DNA from: Gemmatimonadota bacterium
GTDB taxonomy: Bacteria; Gemmatimonadota; Gemmatimonadetes; Gemmatimonadales; Gemmatimonadaceae
Assembly (NCBI GenBank): GCA_028287285.1
Contig: JAQBPY010000380.1
Coordinates: 1-64,000 of the forward strand
Length of the DNA: 64,000 nt
Reading direction: 5' to 3'
Position numbers and translations under genes: made by a program. Shown in pieces: positions 55,371 to 64,000 of this stretch. Each line of letters starts with the position of its first letter. Positions within the stretch are counted from its first letter, which is position 1. Below the pieces are notes generated by a model. It was not told the DNA's origin, ran no database searches, and was given only the letters and a program-made list of their open reading frames with translations.

Positions 55371-56958
55371 ATCGTGCGCCCCCCGTGGGCGCATCGGTGA
55401 CGGAGACGTCACCTCCATGCAGGATCACGAGATCCTGCACGACGGAAAGCCCGATGCCCGATCCCGTGATGTCGTTGCCGCGCCCCGCAACACCACGAAA
55501 GAACGGTTCCCAGATCTTGGAACGCTCATCCGGCGGAACGCCGGTGCCTTCGTCGTCCACCCAGATCCGCACCTTGTTGTTATCGGCCACAGCACCGATC
55601 ACGACGTTCTGCCCTCGCGGACCATATTTCGCCGCATTCTCGAGCAGGTTGAGAAGCAGCTGACGCAACGCGAGCGAGTCCACGCATGCACGCAATGACT
55701 CGGCCATATCGGCGCGCACCGACATGCCTCGCTCAGCGGCGAGTGGTCCAAAGGCGTCGATCACGTGCCGCGTCTCTTCGGCGACGTCGGTGACCATGCC
55801 GTTTGTTTCCTGCGTCCGGCGGCGCAGCCGCGAAAAGTTGAGGATGTTGTCCACGAGAATGGCCAGGCGTCGGGCTTCCTTCTCGATCACGTTGAGCGCG
55901 CGTGCCGTGTCCGATTGCCCCTTCATGGAGCCGGTGCGGAGCAGCTCCGCGTACATCCGGATTTGCGTGAGGGGCGTTCGCAGCTCGTGCGACACGCTCG
56001 AGACGAAGTCGTCCCGCACACGCATCAGCTCGCGTTCACGCCGCAGTTGTGCGGCATTCCAGCGCGACTGGAACAGGTACGCCAACGACAGCAGTAACCC
56101 GGCAACGAGCAGTCCCTGCAGCTGCGCCGGCGCGCGGAACTGCGTCAGTACCTCCGACTCGTCGACCTCCCGCACGATGGGAAGCTCGAGACTGCCAACC
56201 GTGCCCGTGGCGTAATACACGGAGGCCCCGTCGCTGCCTGTCGCGAGACCGCGCGAGGGCGTGCCTTCGAGCGCACGCTGGAACGGAACCGGTGCCGAGC
56301 TGAGTGGCAAGGCCATTCGAATGGCGCTCGCGTTTGCGCCCGCCCCGGTAACCACGACGAAAAGCGAGTCATCCACTCGCATGAGCACCGAGGTGCGCGT
56401 GGACTGCGTGCTCGAGTAGGCGGTGGGGTTCAGTCGCTTGAAGGCGTCCGCCACGAGCGAGGCTTGCACGGCAACACTTGGCTCATGCGTCGCGCCCCCA
56501 TCCACAAACGTGACGAACACCTTTCCATTTGCCGAGCGTCGCACGGTGACGCCGCGCCTGGCGACGACTGGCTGTCCGGCGCCGTGCGTGGCCGCGAGAA
56601 TCTCCTTGTCGTCCCTCAGCACCCAGGCCGCCGTAAAATCCCCGACCTGCATGAGCGAGTCCATCACCGCTCCAAATCGTTGCGAGAAGGCACGCTCCAC
56701 CGTTGCCGGCGGCCCATGCTCGCCATCGAGCTCGAGTTGAGCCACTCGTGCCAGGGTTGCTGCCTGCACACGATGCACCTGCGCCCAGGTATCGATTTCC
56801 CCGCTTGTGATGGCCACCGCGCTCGCCAGCCCGGCGGTGACCTGTGAATCGATGTCTCGCTTGATGAGCGGACGAATCAGCGAGGGATAGACCGTGACAA
56901 TGGCAGCGCCCGCAAGCAGGTAGAGTGCAATACGACGCAGGGCGCGTGCGTGAATCAC
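55345..56958 (-). CDS. Sensor histidine kinase
   Basis: DDFVSSVSHELRTPLTQIRMYAELLRTG; LLLNLLENAAKYGP; VRIWVDDEGTGVP; GSGIGLSVVQDLVILHGG. GTG start overlaps the regulator stop (GTGA). Confidence 0.95.
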   Translation of the reverse strand: MIHARALRRIALYLLAGAAIVTVYPSLIRPLIKRDIDSQVTAGLASAVAITSGEIDTWAQVHRVQAATLARVAQLELDGEHGPPATVERAFSQRFGAVMDSLMQVGDFTAAWVLRDDKEILAATHGAGQPVVARRGVTVRRSANGKVFVTFVDGGATHEPSVAVQASLVADAFKRLNPTAYSSTQSTRTSVLMRVDDSLFVVVTGAGANASAIRMALPLSSAPVPFQRALEGTPSRGLATGSDGASVYYATGTVGSLELPIVREVDESEVLTQFRAPAQLQGLLVAGLLLSLAYLFQSRWNAAQLRRERELMRVRDDFVSSVSHELRTPLTQIRMYAELLRTGSMKGQSDTARALNVIEKEARRLAILVDNILNFSRLRRRTQETNGMVTDVAEETRHVIDAFGPLAAERGMSVRADMAESLRACVDSLALRQLLLNLLENAAKYGPRGQNVVIGAVADNNKVRIWVDDEGTGVPPDERSKIWEPFFRGVAGRGNDITGSGIGLSVVQDLVILHGGDVSVTDAPTGGARFMVWFLRA

Positions 56959-57662
56959 GGATCGAATCGATAGCCGGACTTCCACACGGTCACGAAATAG
57001 CGCGGTGAGGCCGGTACAGGCTCGAGCTTGCGCCGCAGCTCTCCAATGTGGATGTCGACCGTGCGCGTGAGCACGTCCGCTTGATGGGCCCACACGGTGC
57101 GCAGGAGGGCAACGCGCGACCACACCACCCCCGGACGCCGGACGAGCGCGAGGAGCAGGTCGAACTCGCGCGGCGTCAGGCTCACCCGCTCGCCCGCCCT
57201 CGTGACGATCCGGCCGGCGGGATCCACGATGACGTCGCCAAAGGTAAAGCGTTCCTCGGGCTCTTCACTCGGCCGGGTACGCCGCAGCAGCGCCTTGACC
57301 CGTGCCAGCAACTCGGACAGCCCGAATGGCTTGACCACGTAGTCGTCCGCTCCCAGACGAAAGCCATGCACCTTGTCGGACTCCTCGCCACGCGCCGTGA
57401 GAATCAGCACGGGCATCTCGAGCCCGCCGTTCCTGAGGTGGATGAGCGTGCGGTACCCGTCCATGCCTCCAGGCAGCATGAGGTCGAGCAGCAGCAGATC
57501 CGGGCGAAGCTCGTGGGCACGCTCCAGCCCCGCCGCGCCATCCGCCGCAATGGTAACCTCATATCCCTCACCTTCGAGCGACCGGCGCAGCCCGAACGCC
57601 AGATCTTCGTTGTCTTCGATGATGAGGATGTGCTGTGTCTTCCGGGCGTTCACGATGTCCAT
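56955..57662 (-). CDS. OmpR/PhoB family response regulator
   Basis: HILIIEDNEDLAFGLRRSLEGEGYEV; LLLLDLMLPG; DYVVKPFGLSELLARVKALLRR; wHTH LTPREFDLLLALVRRPGVVWSRVALLRTVW. Confidence 0.97.
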   Translation of the reverse strand: MDIVNARKTQHILIIEDNEDLAFGLRRSLEGEGYEVTIAADGAAGLERAHELRPDLLLLDLMLPGGMDGYRTLIHLRNGGLEMPVLILTARGEESDKVHGFRLGADDYVVKPFGLSELLARVKALLRRTRPSEEPEERFTFGDVIVDPAGRIVTRAGERVSLTPREFDLLLALVRRPGVVWSRVALLRTVWAHQADVLTRTVDIHIGELRRKLEPVPASPRYFVTVWKSGYRFDP

Positions 57663-57663
57663 G

Positions 57664-59112
57664 TCAGTTCCGGGCAATACGGGCAACGATCTCGCTGCGC
57701 AGTGCATCACAACTCGCACCATCCACCCAGCGTCCTGCGAGCATCACGCCAGCCAGGCGGCGCAGGTTGCTCACCTGCTCAAGGGGATTGCCCTCGAGCA
57801 GTATGAGGTCTGCGCGCTTTCCCGGCACCACCGTTCCCACCTCCGCACTCGTTCCCAGGTATTCCGCGGGATTGCGGGTGGCGGCCTCGAGGGCCGCGTA
57901 GGGAGAAAGACCGGCATCCACGAATGCATCAATCTCCTGCAGGGCGGCGTATCCCGGCAACAGGAAGAGTTGCGGAGAATCCGATCCGATGAGGAGCTTT
58001 GCACCTGCGGCGTGCAGGGCACGGACAATCTGCTTCCGCGTGTCCGCAAACGCACGTCGGCCGTCACTTGGCAGCGCCGTGAGTGTCGGCGCCTTTTGCG
58101 CCTCGTACTGGGCGAGCGATGCAGCTGGAGCATACCGCATTTCCGGACGCATTCGCATCTGGGCCGGCGTTTCATCCGACGCGACGGTCGCAAAGAGGGC
58201 CAGGGTGGGGTCGTTCCAGATACCCGTGCGCGCCATGTCCGCTGCAAGCCGCGCGAGCTTTACGCTGTCCACCATGCGCAGGAGGCCCGCGTCGGCGACC
58301 ACCTGGCCGGGCGGCGGCGGCGGTGCGCCATCACGGAGAATTTCGGCGATGAAGCCATCGAGGTGTTCAACCTGCTGGCCGGCGGCCATTGCGCGGCGGA
58401 GGCCGAACTCCGGAGTCACGTGGCCGGAAACTGGCAATCCGGCACGCTTCGCCGCCACCATGAGTGAATCGTAGAATGACACATCGGGAAACCCGCCGTG
58501 GGTCTTGATCAGGTCAAAGCCGGCAGTCTTCGCTTCGGCGACAAGCCGGACCACGTCACCCAGCGTCCTGGCCGTCTGGCCATTGATGGACGGCGATGCG
58601 ACGACGAGCTTCGGTCCCAACAGGCTGCCGGCGGCAATGCGATCCCGGAGCCCCAGTGCCGTGGGTGCGCCGCCGAGCCCGCGAACGGTGGTGAATCCGG
58701 CAGTGAGGTAGAGCGCGAGCTGGCGACCGGCCGCATCGCCGAGATCTTCCGTTCCTCCCAGGAAGTGCGCGTGCATGTCCACGAGCCCGGGCATGAGATA
58801 CTTGCCCCGGCCATCGATGCGCTGGGCGTTGGCCGGTATGGAAACTGTTCCAGCCGCTCCCATCGTCTCGATACGGCCGCCGCGTACCACCACCGTCTGG
58901 TGGGAAAGAACTCGTTCCCGGTCCATCGGAACGACGGAGACGTCGACGAATGCGCTGACGCCTGCCGGAGGCACGCTGTGCAGCGAGGGACGGGCGGTGC
59001 CTTGCGCTTCCAGTGACGGCGTGCGCGCGGCGAGGAAGAGAGCGGAGGTGACGCAGAGGTACCGCCACGCGGCGTGACGCATGAGAGGAAACGGTGGGTG
59101 TGTGTGAGACAT
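57664..59112 (-). CDS. Amidohydrolase family protein
   Basis: YLMPGLVDMHAHFLGGTEDLGDAAGRQLALYLTAGFTTVRGLGG; FDLIKTHGGF; LPVSGHV; LLIGSDSPQLFLLPGYAALQEIDAFVDAGLSPYAALEAATRNPAEYLG. Confidence 0.94.
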   Translation of the reverse strand: MSHTHPPFPLMRHAAWRYLCVTSALFLAARTPSLEAQGTARPSLHSVPPAGVSAFVDVSVVPMDRERVLSHQTVVVRGGRIETMGAAGTVSIPANAQRIDGRGKYLMPGLVDMHAHFLGGTEDLGDAAGRQLALYLTAGFTTVRGLGGAPTALGLRDRIAAGSLLGPKLVVASPSINGQTARTLGDVVRLVAEAKTAGFDLIKTHGGFPDVSFYDSLMVAAKRAGLPVSGHVTPEFGLRRAMAAGQQVEHLDGFIAEILRDGAPPPPPGQVVADAGLLRMVDSVKLARLAADMARTGIWNDPTLALFATVASDETPAQMRMRPEMRYAPAASLAQYEAQKAPTLTALPSDGRRAFADTRKQIVRALHAAGAKLLIGSDSPQLFLLPGYAALQEIDAFVDAGLSPYAALEAATRNPAEYLGTSAEVGTVVPGKRADLILLEGNPLEQVSNLRRLAGVMLAGRWVDGASCDALRSEIVARIARN

Positions 59113-59209
59113 CGTGGTGACGTGGTTCCATACAATGATCGCGCGCCCAGACAGTGGACGCGCGACGATTGTAAGTGAACTGTAAGTATTCTGTATGGCG
59201 AAGGGCGTG

Positions 59210-59692
59210 CTACTGGCGCACGAGCACCATCGTGGCACTAGCGCCGTTTTCGCCGACCTTGATGGTGCGGGCGATCTGCAGCTTCTTTCCCCCTTCGAGC
59301 AACGTCCACTTGTCCACCTGATGGATTCCGGTGTCCGTGTCGTTCGTGAACACCGGTGAGGCACCCTCCCAGGTCACGATCGTGGTGACGTGCATCATGC
59401 CGGGGCCGGTGTTGTACTCGTTCTGTGATGGCTTGCCGTCTGTGGTATAGCGAATCTTGGCCGTCGTTTCGCCGGCGGCGTTGACCATCGCGCGCTCCAC
59501 CTGCATGCTGGTGCCGGTTTGCGTGACCACGTAGGTCATTTTCTGTGGCACCAGGGGACTCTGTTCACTCGCCGCGACGTCCAGGGCATATGACCCGGAA
59601 AAGTCGGGATGTGCGGCCTGGGCGTAGGCCATGGCTGGTGCAACGAGACTGCAGCACAGCAGCGCGTACTTGATGGTGCGCATTGATATCAC
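59210..59692 (-). CDS. Hypothetical secreted protein
   Basis: Signal peptide MRTIKYALLCCSLVAPAMAYAQ; HPDFSGSYALDVAASEQSPLVPQKMTYVVTQTGTSMQVER. Confidence 0.7.
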   Translation of the reverse strand: MISMRTIKYALLCCSLVAPAMAYAQAAHPDFSGSYALDVAASEQSPLVPQKMTYVVTQTGTSMQVERAMVNAAGETTAKIRYTTDGKPSQNEYNTGPGMMHVTTIVTWEGASPVFTNDTDTGIHQVDKWTLLEGGKKLQIARTIKVGENGASATMVLVRQ

Positions 59693-59710
59693 TCCAGAAT
59701 GTGTGTGTGG

Positions 59711-60433
59711 TCAGTTCGCGCGCAGCACTTCAAACGGCGCGCCCGCTGCCGTGACCTTCAGTACGCGATGTGGCGCTGCCACTTCGACGTAGGTGGTGAG
59801 GCGCGAGGGCGCCCCTTCCACGCCAATGCGGTAGGCGTCGAACGTTCCCGACGGAACGGTCACGCTTTCCGTGCCCTGCACAGTGAACTTCCACTGCTGT
59901 GTTTCATTCTTGCCGCCAACGAAGACCGGCAGCGTGATGCTCGCAGCGGGTGCCCACGGCAGTGCCGGAATGAGCGCCGCGTAGAAGTTGTCGTCAACGA
60001 TACCCGCCACGGCGACTGTGTCGATGGGAAGATCCGTCACCTTTCCTGTTGGCTGCGGCAGCCTGATCATACCCTTGATGCGGCCGTTGCCGTACGTAAG
60101 ATCGCTTTCGGCGACCATGGTGCCGATCGCGAGGCGCTGATGCATGGATCGGACAGCCCCGCTTGCATCCGTCTGCACAGTCGTGAGCTGATCGGGGCCG
60201 TTGGCGATGCGGGTAATGTCGGTAAAACGCCACCCGTCGGCCGTCGGCTCGAGTGCGTGCACCTGGAATCCCGCGTCACGCCCGCGAACGCGCACAATGA
60301 AGCTGTCGCGGCGTGCAATGAGCGTGGGCGATGGCGCGGGCGACCGGCTGCCGGCCATCGAGCAGGCAAGCAACAGGACCGTGCTGAGCACCGGCAGCGC
60401 CGCCGATGCTGCCTGGGTGAATCGGTTTGACAT
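59711..60433 (-). CDS. DUF3108-like lipoprotein
   Basis: Lipobox LSTVLLLACS; VQGTESVTVPSGTFDAYRIGVEG...RLTTYVEVAAPHRVLKVTA. Confidence 0.65.
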   Translation of the reverse strand: MSNRFTQAASAALPVLSTVLLLACSMAGSRSPAPSPTLIARRDSFIVRVRGRDAGFQVHALEPTADGWRFTDITRIANGPDQLTTVQTDASGAVRSMHQRLAIGTMVAESDLTYGNGRIKGMIRLPQPTGKVTDLPIDTVAVAGIVDDNFYAALIPALPWAPAASITLPVFVGGKNETQQWKFTVQGTESVTVPSGTFDAYRIGVEGAPSRLTTYVEVAAPHRVLKVTAAGAPFEVLRAN

Positions 60434-60714
60434 TGCTGACATCCTTGAGGTGAATGAGGCCTGAGTGCGCGTAAAGCTGCACACCGAACCATCGTCCGGC
60501 TGCCCCTTGTGTGAGTGTTGGGCCGGCAAGCAAGGTGTAAGGAATTGGTCGTACGCCGCCACTGCGAAAACGCTTACAGTTTCACTGGCAACGCAACGGC
60601 ACTCCTCATGGGACGTATTGATAGACCGTTTCCGAATCATGGCGGACGAGCAGGCCCCTCGCTGCACTCGGCACGACACCGTCCGCCATCCGTCCAACTC
60701 CCTCAAGACGCTCC

Positions 60715-61737
60715 GTGAAGACTCTCGTCACTGCATTCGTACCCCGGAGGCGCGTCTTCCGCATCGCACGCGTCATCGCGGCGCCTGTCACCGCGCTCAC
60801 ACTGCTGTCTTCGTCGCTGGGTGCGCAGGTGCGGCCGGCACGCCAGCTCGTCGACTCGTTGAGCACATTCCTCATGGCGCACGATTCAGCCGCGCTGCAT
60901 CGTTTCATGGATGCGGGGTTTCGCCTGGGCCCTCTCGAGGGTGAGCTGGCTTCCTCGAGCTTTCTCCGCATCGTGGCGGGAGGAGCCGTTGCTCCGACGT
61001 CGGCATTGACGCTCGACTCCACTCGCGTGAACGATACCGGGATTGTGGCGTTCGTTCAGTTGGCGCGAGCCAGCGGTACGAAGACCATTGAAGTCCAGTT
61101 CGGGAAGGACCAGCGGCTCCTGGAACTGCGCGGACTGTTCAACATCTCGAGTGGGAGCGCGACCGGCAATGCCACCGCCGCCACCGCTCGCAGCGAAACC
61201 GCAAACACGTATGCCGACACCGCGCTGCGCCGACGTCTACTCGGCATGCTGGCGGACGACCAGCGGTATCGCCTGCAGATGGCCACACTGGTACGCGCGA
61301 GCGGCGTTACCAGGGCAGTCGATTCGCTCGCGCAGCTGCAGCAGCCGCTTGACGACCACAACCTGCTGGCACTTCGCGAGCTCGTACGTTCCCGCGGGTG
61401 GCCGTCGCTCAGGCAGGTGGGGCCCGATGCCGCATCGGCCGCCTTTCTCGTGGTGCAGCACGCGTCGGCGCAGATACAGGAAGAGCTGCTCCCGATGCTC
61501 GAGCGCGCGGCCGCGGCCGGCGATGCCATGCCGTCCCAGGCGGCCATGCTGACGGATCGCGTGCTCGTTCACCAGGGAAAGCCGCAGCGCTATGGAACAC
61601 AGCTCATCCAGCGCAGCGGAAAGACCATGGAGCTGGAACCCATGGAAGATCCTGCGCACGTGGACGAACGCCGCCGAGCGGTTGGTCTTCAGCCGCTGGC
61701 GGAATACCTCGCACCGTTCGGCCTCAAGTGGCCATGA
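60715..61737 (+). CDS. DUF6624-like exported protein
   Basis: GWPSLRQVGPDAASAAFLVVQHASAQIQEELLPMLERA; DRVLVHQGKPQRYGTQLI; VDERRRAVGLQPLAEYLA. GTG start. Confidence 0.7.
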   Translation: MKTLVTAFVPRRRVFRIARVIAAPVTALTLLSSSLGAQVRPARQLVDSLSTFLMAHDSAALHRFMDAGFRLGPLEGELASSSFLRIVAGGAVAPTSALTLDSTRVNDTGIVAFVQLARASGTKTIEVQFGKDQRLLELRGLFNISSGSATGNATAATARSETANTYADTALRRRLLGMLADDQRYRLQMATLVRASGVTRAVDSLAQLQQPLDDHNLLALRELVRSRGWPSLRQVGPDAASAAFLVVQHASAQIQEELLPMLERAAAAGDAMPSQAAMLTDRVLVHQGKPQRYGTQLIQRSGKTMELEPMEDPAHVDERRRAVGLQPLAEYLAPFGLKWP

Positions 61738-61746
61738 CCCATTCGC

Positions 61747-62169
61747 TCACTGGCGCGTGAATACAATGTGAACGCGGGTTCCCCCCTGCAACTGGTCGCC
61801 CGTGAGCGCGTTGTTCTCGAAGTGCAGCGGCAGGTTGCGCAGAAATGTGTCCGCGTTCTGCTGCAATTGGACGATATTGCCACTGGACACGGTCCACGTA
61901 CCATCCATTGATATCGTCTGGTCTGCTGTGCCAGTGGACGCCCTGGGCAGGAAGAGACTGCCAGACGTGGCGCCGCCAACTTGCAGGATGAGACGAACAG
62001 TGGCGCCAAGTGCGATCTGATCACTCACGGCGCCATTCGTTGTCGTTGTAAACTGCGTGGCGCGATAATCTCCGGCGGGCGTCACGACATCGGTGATGGA
62101 ATCGCTGCAGGCCGCGAGGGTCATCATCAGGATGGCGCCGGCGAACGTCCGTATGTGTGATAGCGTCAT
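61747..62169 (-). CDS. Hypothetical lipoprotein
   Basis: Lipobox MTLSHIRTFAGAILMMTLAACSDSITDVVTPAGDYRATQFTT. Confidence 0.7.
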   Translation of the reverse strand: MTLSHIRTFAGAILMMTLAACSDSITDVVTPAGDYRATQFTTTTNGAVSDQIALGATVRLILQVGGATSGSLFLPRASTGTADQTISMDGTWTVSSGNIVQLQQNADTFLRNLPLHFENNALTGDQLQGGTRVHIVFTRQ

Positions 62170-62354
62170 GGTCCTCTCCAGAAGTCAGGGTGCGGTTGGT
62201 GCAACCATTTGCTCCATGGTGGCAGCGCGCGACATTCTGGGCTCTTGCAGATTGGACGCCTTCAGGGCTTACAATCGTGCATACACTTGCAAGGGTTTTG
62301 TCTGGATTGCCATTGACTCGCGGCCTCAACAGCGGTGCGGCCTGGCTGACTCCG

Positions 62355-63992
62355 TCAGGGCGGCAGCTCAAACCTGAACGTCGCCAGCCGACCCACAAGA
62401 ACGCGAGTTTCCTTCAGGCGACGCTCGCCCTTCCACACCTCGATTTCGATGGTCTTGCTCAACGGCAATTGGCACCACTGGAACACTCCATCGCTCCCAA
62501 CCTTGCCTTCGACCAGGGAGGAGCCATACGGATCCCGGATCTTCCACTCTGCATCCCTCACCGGTGCTCCGTTCGACGTCACCACTCGCCCCAGCACCCA
62601 GGCGTTGCCGGTGATGCGTTCATCGCGTTGGCACCGCTTGGCGACGAAATCTTCGGCCCTCTCCATCTCGAGGCGCATGTCCATTGTTGAATCACGCATG
62701 GCGACAATGCGGGACGCCGTCACGAGCGGGATGCCGAGTGTCGAAAGTGTGGAATCGACGATGGAAATGGTGTAGGGTCCTGGAAGCAGATCCGCGATTT
62801 CGATCGTGCCCGTGGAGTCGGCAATGCCCTCATAATCTGTGTCCACGAGCCGCACAGTCGTTCCCGCCGGGGCGCGGTCCCCATTCCTGGCAACCACATG
62901 AATGCGGAGGGTGCCAAGGGGCGCCACAAAGGAATCGCCGCCGGGCCATGCAGCGCGTGCGAGCTCGCCCCCTGTTTCCTGGACATTCAGGCGCGACGTC
63001 CGCCCTCCACTCACCTCTCCTGTGCTGCTGAGGGTCATGCCGCCCGACTCCGCGCGCCCGGCGATGAGGCGCAGTGACCAGCGGTCGATGAGCACCACGC
63101 CGTTGGATACTTCGCTGAATGTGACAGTACCGCCCGGCCTGAGCGCGCTGACCGAGCGGTCGAGTCCCACGTAGCGAAACTCCAGCATTTTCAGCGCCCG
63201 TGCGAGTGTGTCCACCCATAACGCGCCGGCGATGTCGATCTTGCCGTCCTTGCGCTGAGCGGCCTCGAAGCCGAGGCCGATCTGGTGCGGGCGCGCGTGC
63301 TCGGGCTCCATCACATGAAAGCAATATCCCGTGGCGAACGTGTCATCGATCAGGGTTTGCGCGTCGGGACCAAAAAATGTCTGCGAGCCCGCCACGTCGT
63401 CCCTGAATCCATATCTGATGAAGTCAGCGGTACTTCGTCCGGCGACAAACGGCTCGGTCGAGGCAATTCCCGTGGTCGTGCGAACCGATTGGCTTAGGAT
63501 GCGCTCGCTCCCACCCTCGAAGCGCCGGTCGAACACCAGCAACGTCATGGTCGCGCGATTCTGCGAGCGTGCGACAATGGTGGAAAGGAGGCCGGCACGC
63601 ACCTGTTCCAGCAGCGCAAGTGCGGCTGTTCGATCCGAACGTGCCGGACAACTTGCTGGCGCATTCACGTGCACCTCGCCGAGCAGCAGAGGAATCGAAG
63701 CAAGGGTGACGTCGACCGGTTCGGCGGCAGATGGAAGCGCCCGTTCCTGCGGCCGAAAGCCGATTCGGAGAACGCGGATGCGGCGCGCATCACGGGCGGT
63801 CACGCGGTAAGACCCCTGCTGGTCCGTGGTGCTGCGCCCGACCGTTCTGCCAAGGGAATCGAGCAGGATGACGACCGCACCGGCAATGGGCGCAGCACGT
63901 GCGCTGTCCTTGACACTCCCGCGCACCTGCTGGGCCAGCATCGTCCCCGCCTGCGTGCTCATGATCAGGAGCAGGAGCGCGCTCAGACGCAT
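62355..63992 (-). CDS. Exported protein with carboxypeptidase regulatory-like domain(s)
   Basis: Signal peptide MRLSALLLLIMSTQAGTMLAQQ; VRGSVKDSARAAPIAGAVVILLDSLGRTVGRSTTDQQGSYRVTARDARRIRVLRIGF; second module ATFRFELPP end region. Confidence 0.8.
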   Translation of the reverse strand: MRLSALLLLIMSTQAGTMLAQQVRGSVKDSARAAPIAGAVVILLDSLGRTVGRSTTDQQGSYRVTARDARRIRVLRIGFRPQERALPSAAEPVDVTLASIPLLLGEVHVNAPASCPARSDRTAALALLEQVRAGLLSTIVARSQNRATMTLLVFDRRFEGGSERILSQSVRTTTGIASTEPFVAGRSTADFIRYGFRDDVAGSQTFFGPDAQTLIDDTFATGYCFHVMEPEHARPHQIGLGFEAAQRKDGKIDIAGALWVDTLARALKMLEFRYVGLDRSVSALRPGGTVTFSEVSNGVVLIDRWSLRLIAGRAESGGMTLSSTGEVSGGRTSRLNVQETGGELARAAWPGGDSFVAPLGTLRIHVVARNGDRAPAGTTVRLVDTDYEGIADSTGTIEIADLLPGPYTISIVDSTLSTLGIPLVTASRIVAMRDSTMDMRLEMERAEDFVAKRCQRDERITGNAWVLGRVVTSNGAPVRDAEWKIRDPYGSSLVEGKVGSDGVFQWCQLPLSKTIEIEVWKGERRLKETRVLVGRLATFRFELPP

Positions 63993-64000
63993 CCTGCGCA

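Overview
The window is a GC-rich bacterial chromosomal segment. Gene content (expanded PadR/ADOP FtsX-like permeases, Oar-like TonB receptors, DUF5916, futalosine menaquinone genes) suggests a Gemmatimonadota-like organism, but that is an inference. I read about 50 plausible protein-coding genes on both strands. No rRNA or CRISPR array was seen, and I recognised no tRNA by eye. Most genes are metabolic, transport, peptidase or regulatory genes, often in short translationally coupled operons. Points worth a second look: a family of dispersed hairpin repeats (TCATCCCGCA...TGTCGGGAGA) at five intergenic sites, including a tandem array; two PadR-ADOP modules arranged tail to tail around such repeats; a TetR-controlled ABC-2 efflux operon with a perfect candidate operator; a tail-fibre-like protein with YadA-type head repeats and an S74 chaperone end; a response regulator with a LytTR-type receiver but an OmpR-type DNA-binding domain; a membrane-anchored MutS-like ATPase; a TonB receptor with an LTxxQ (Spy/CpxP-like) C-terminal extension; a decayed TonB-receptor fragment; and an amidohydrolase/two-component operon facing a second amidohydrolase. 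All family names come from reading motifs in the translations. No database searches were run.
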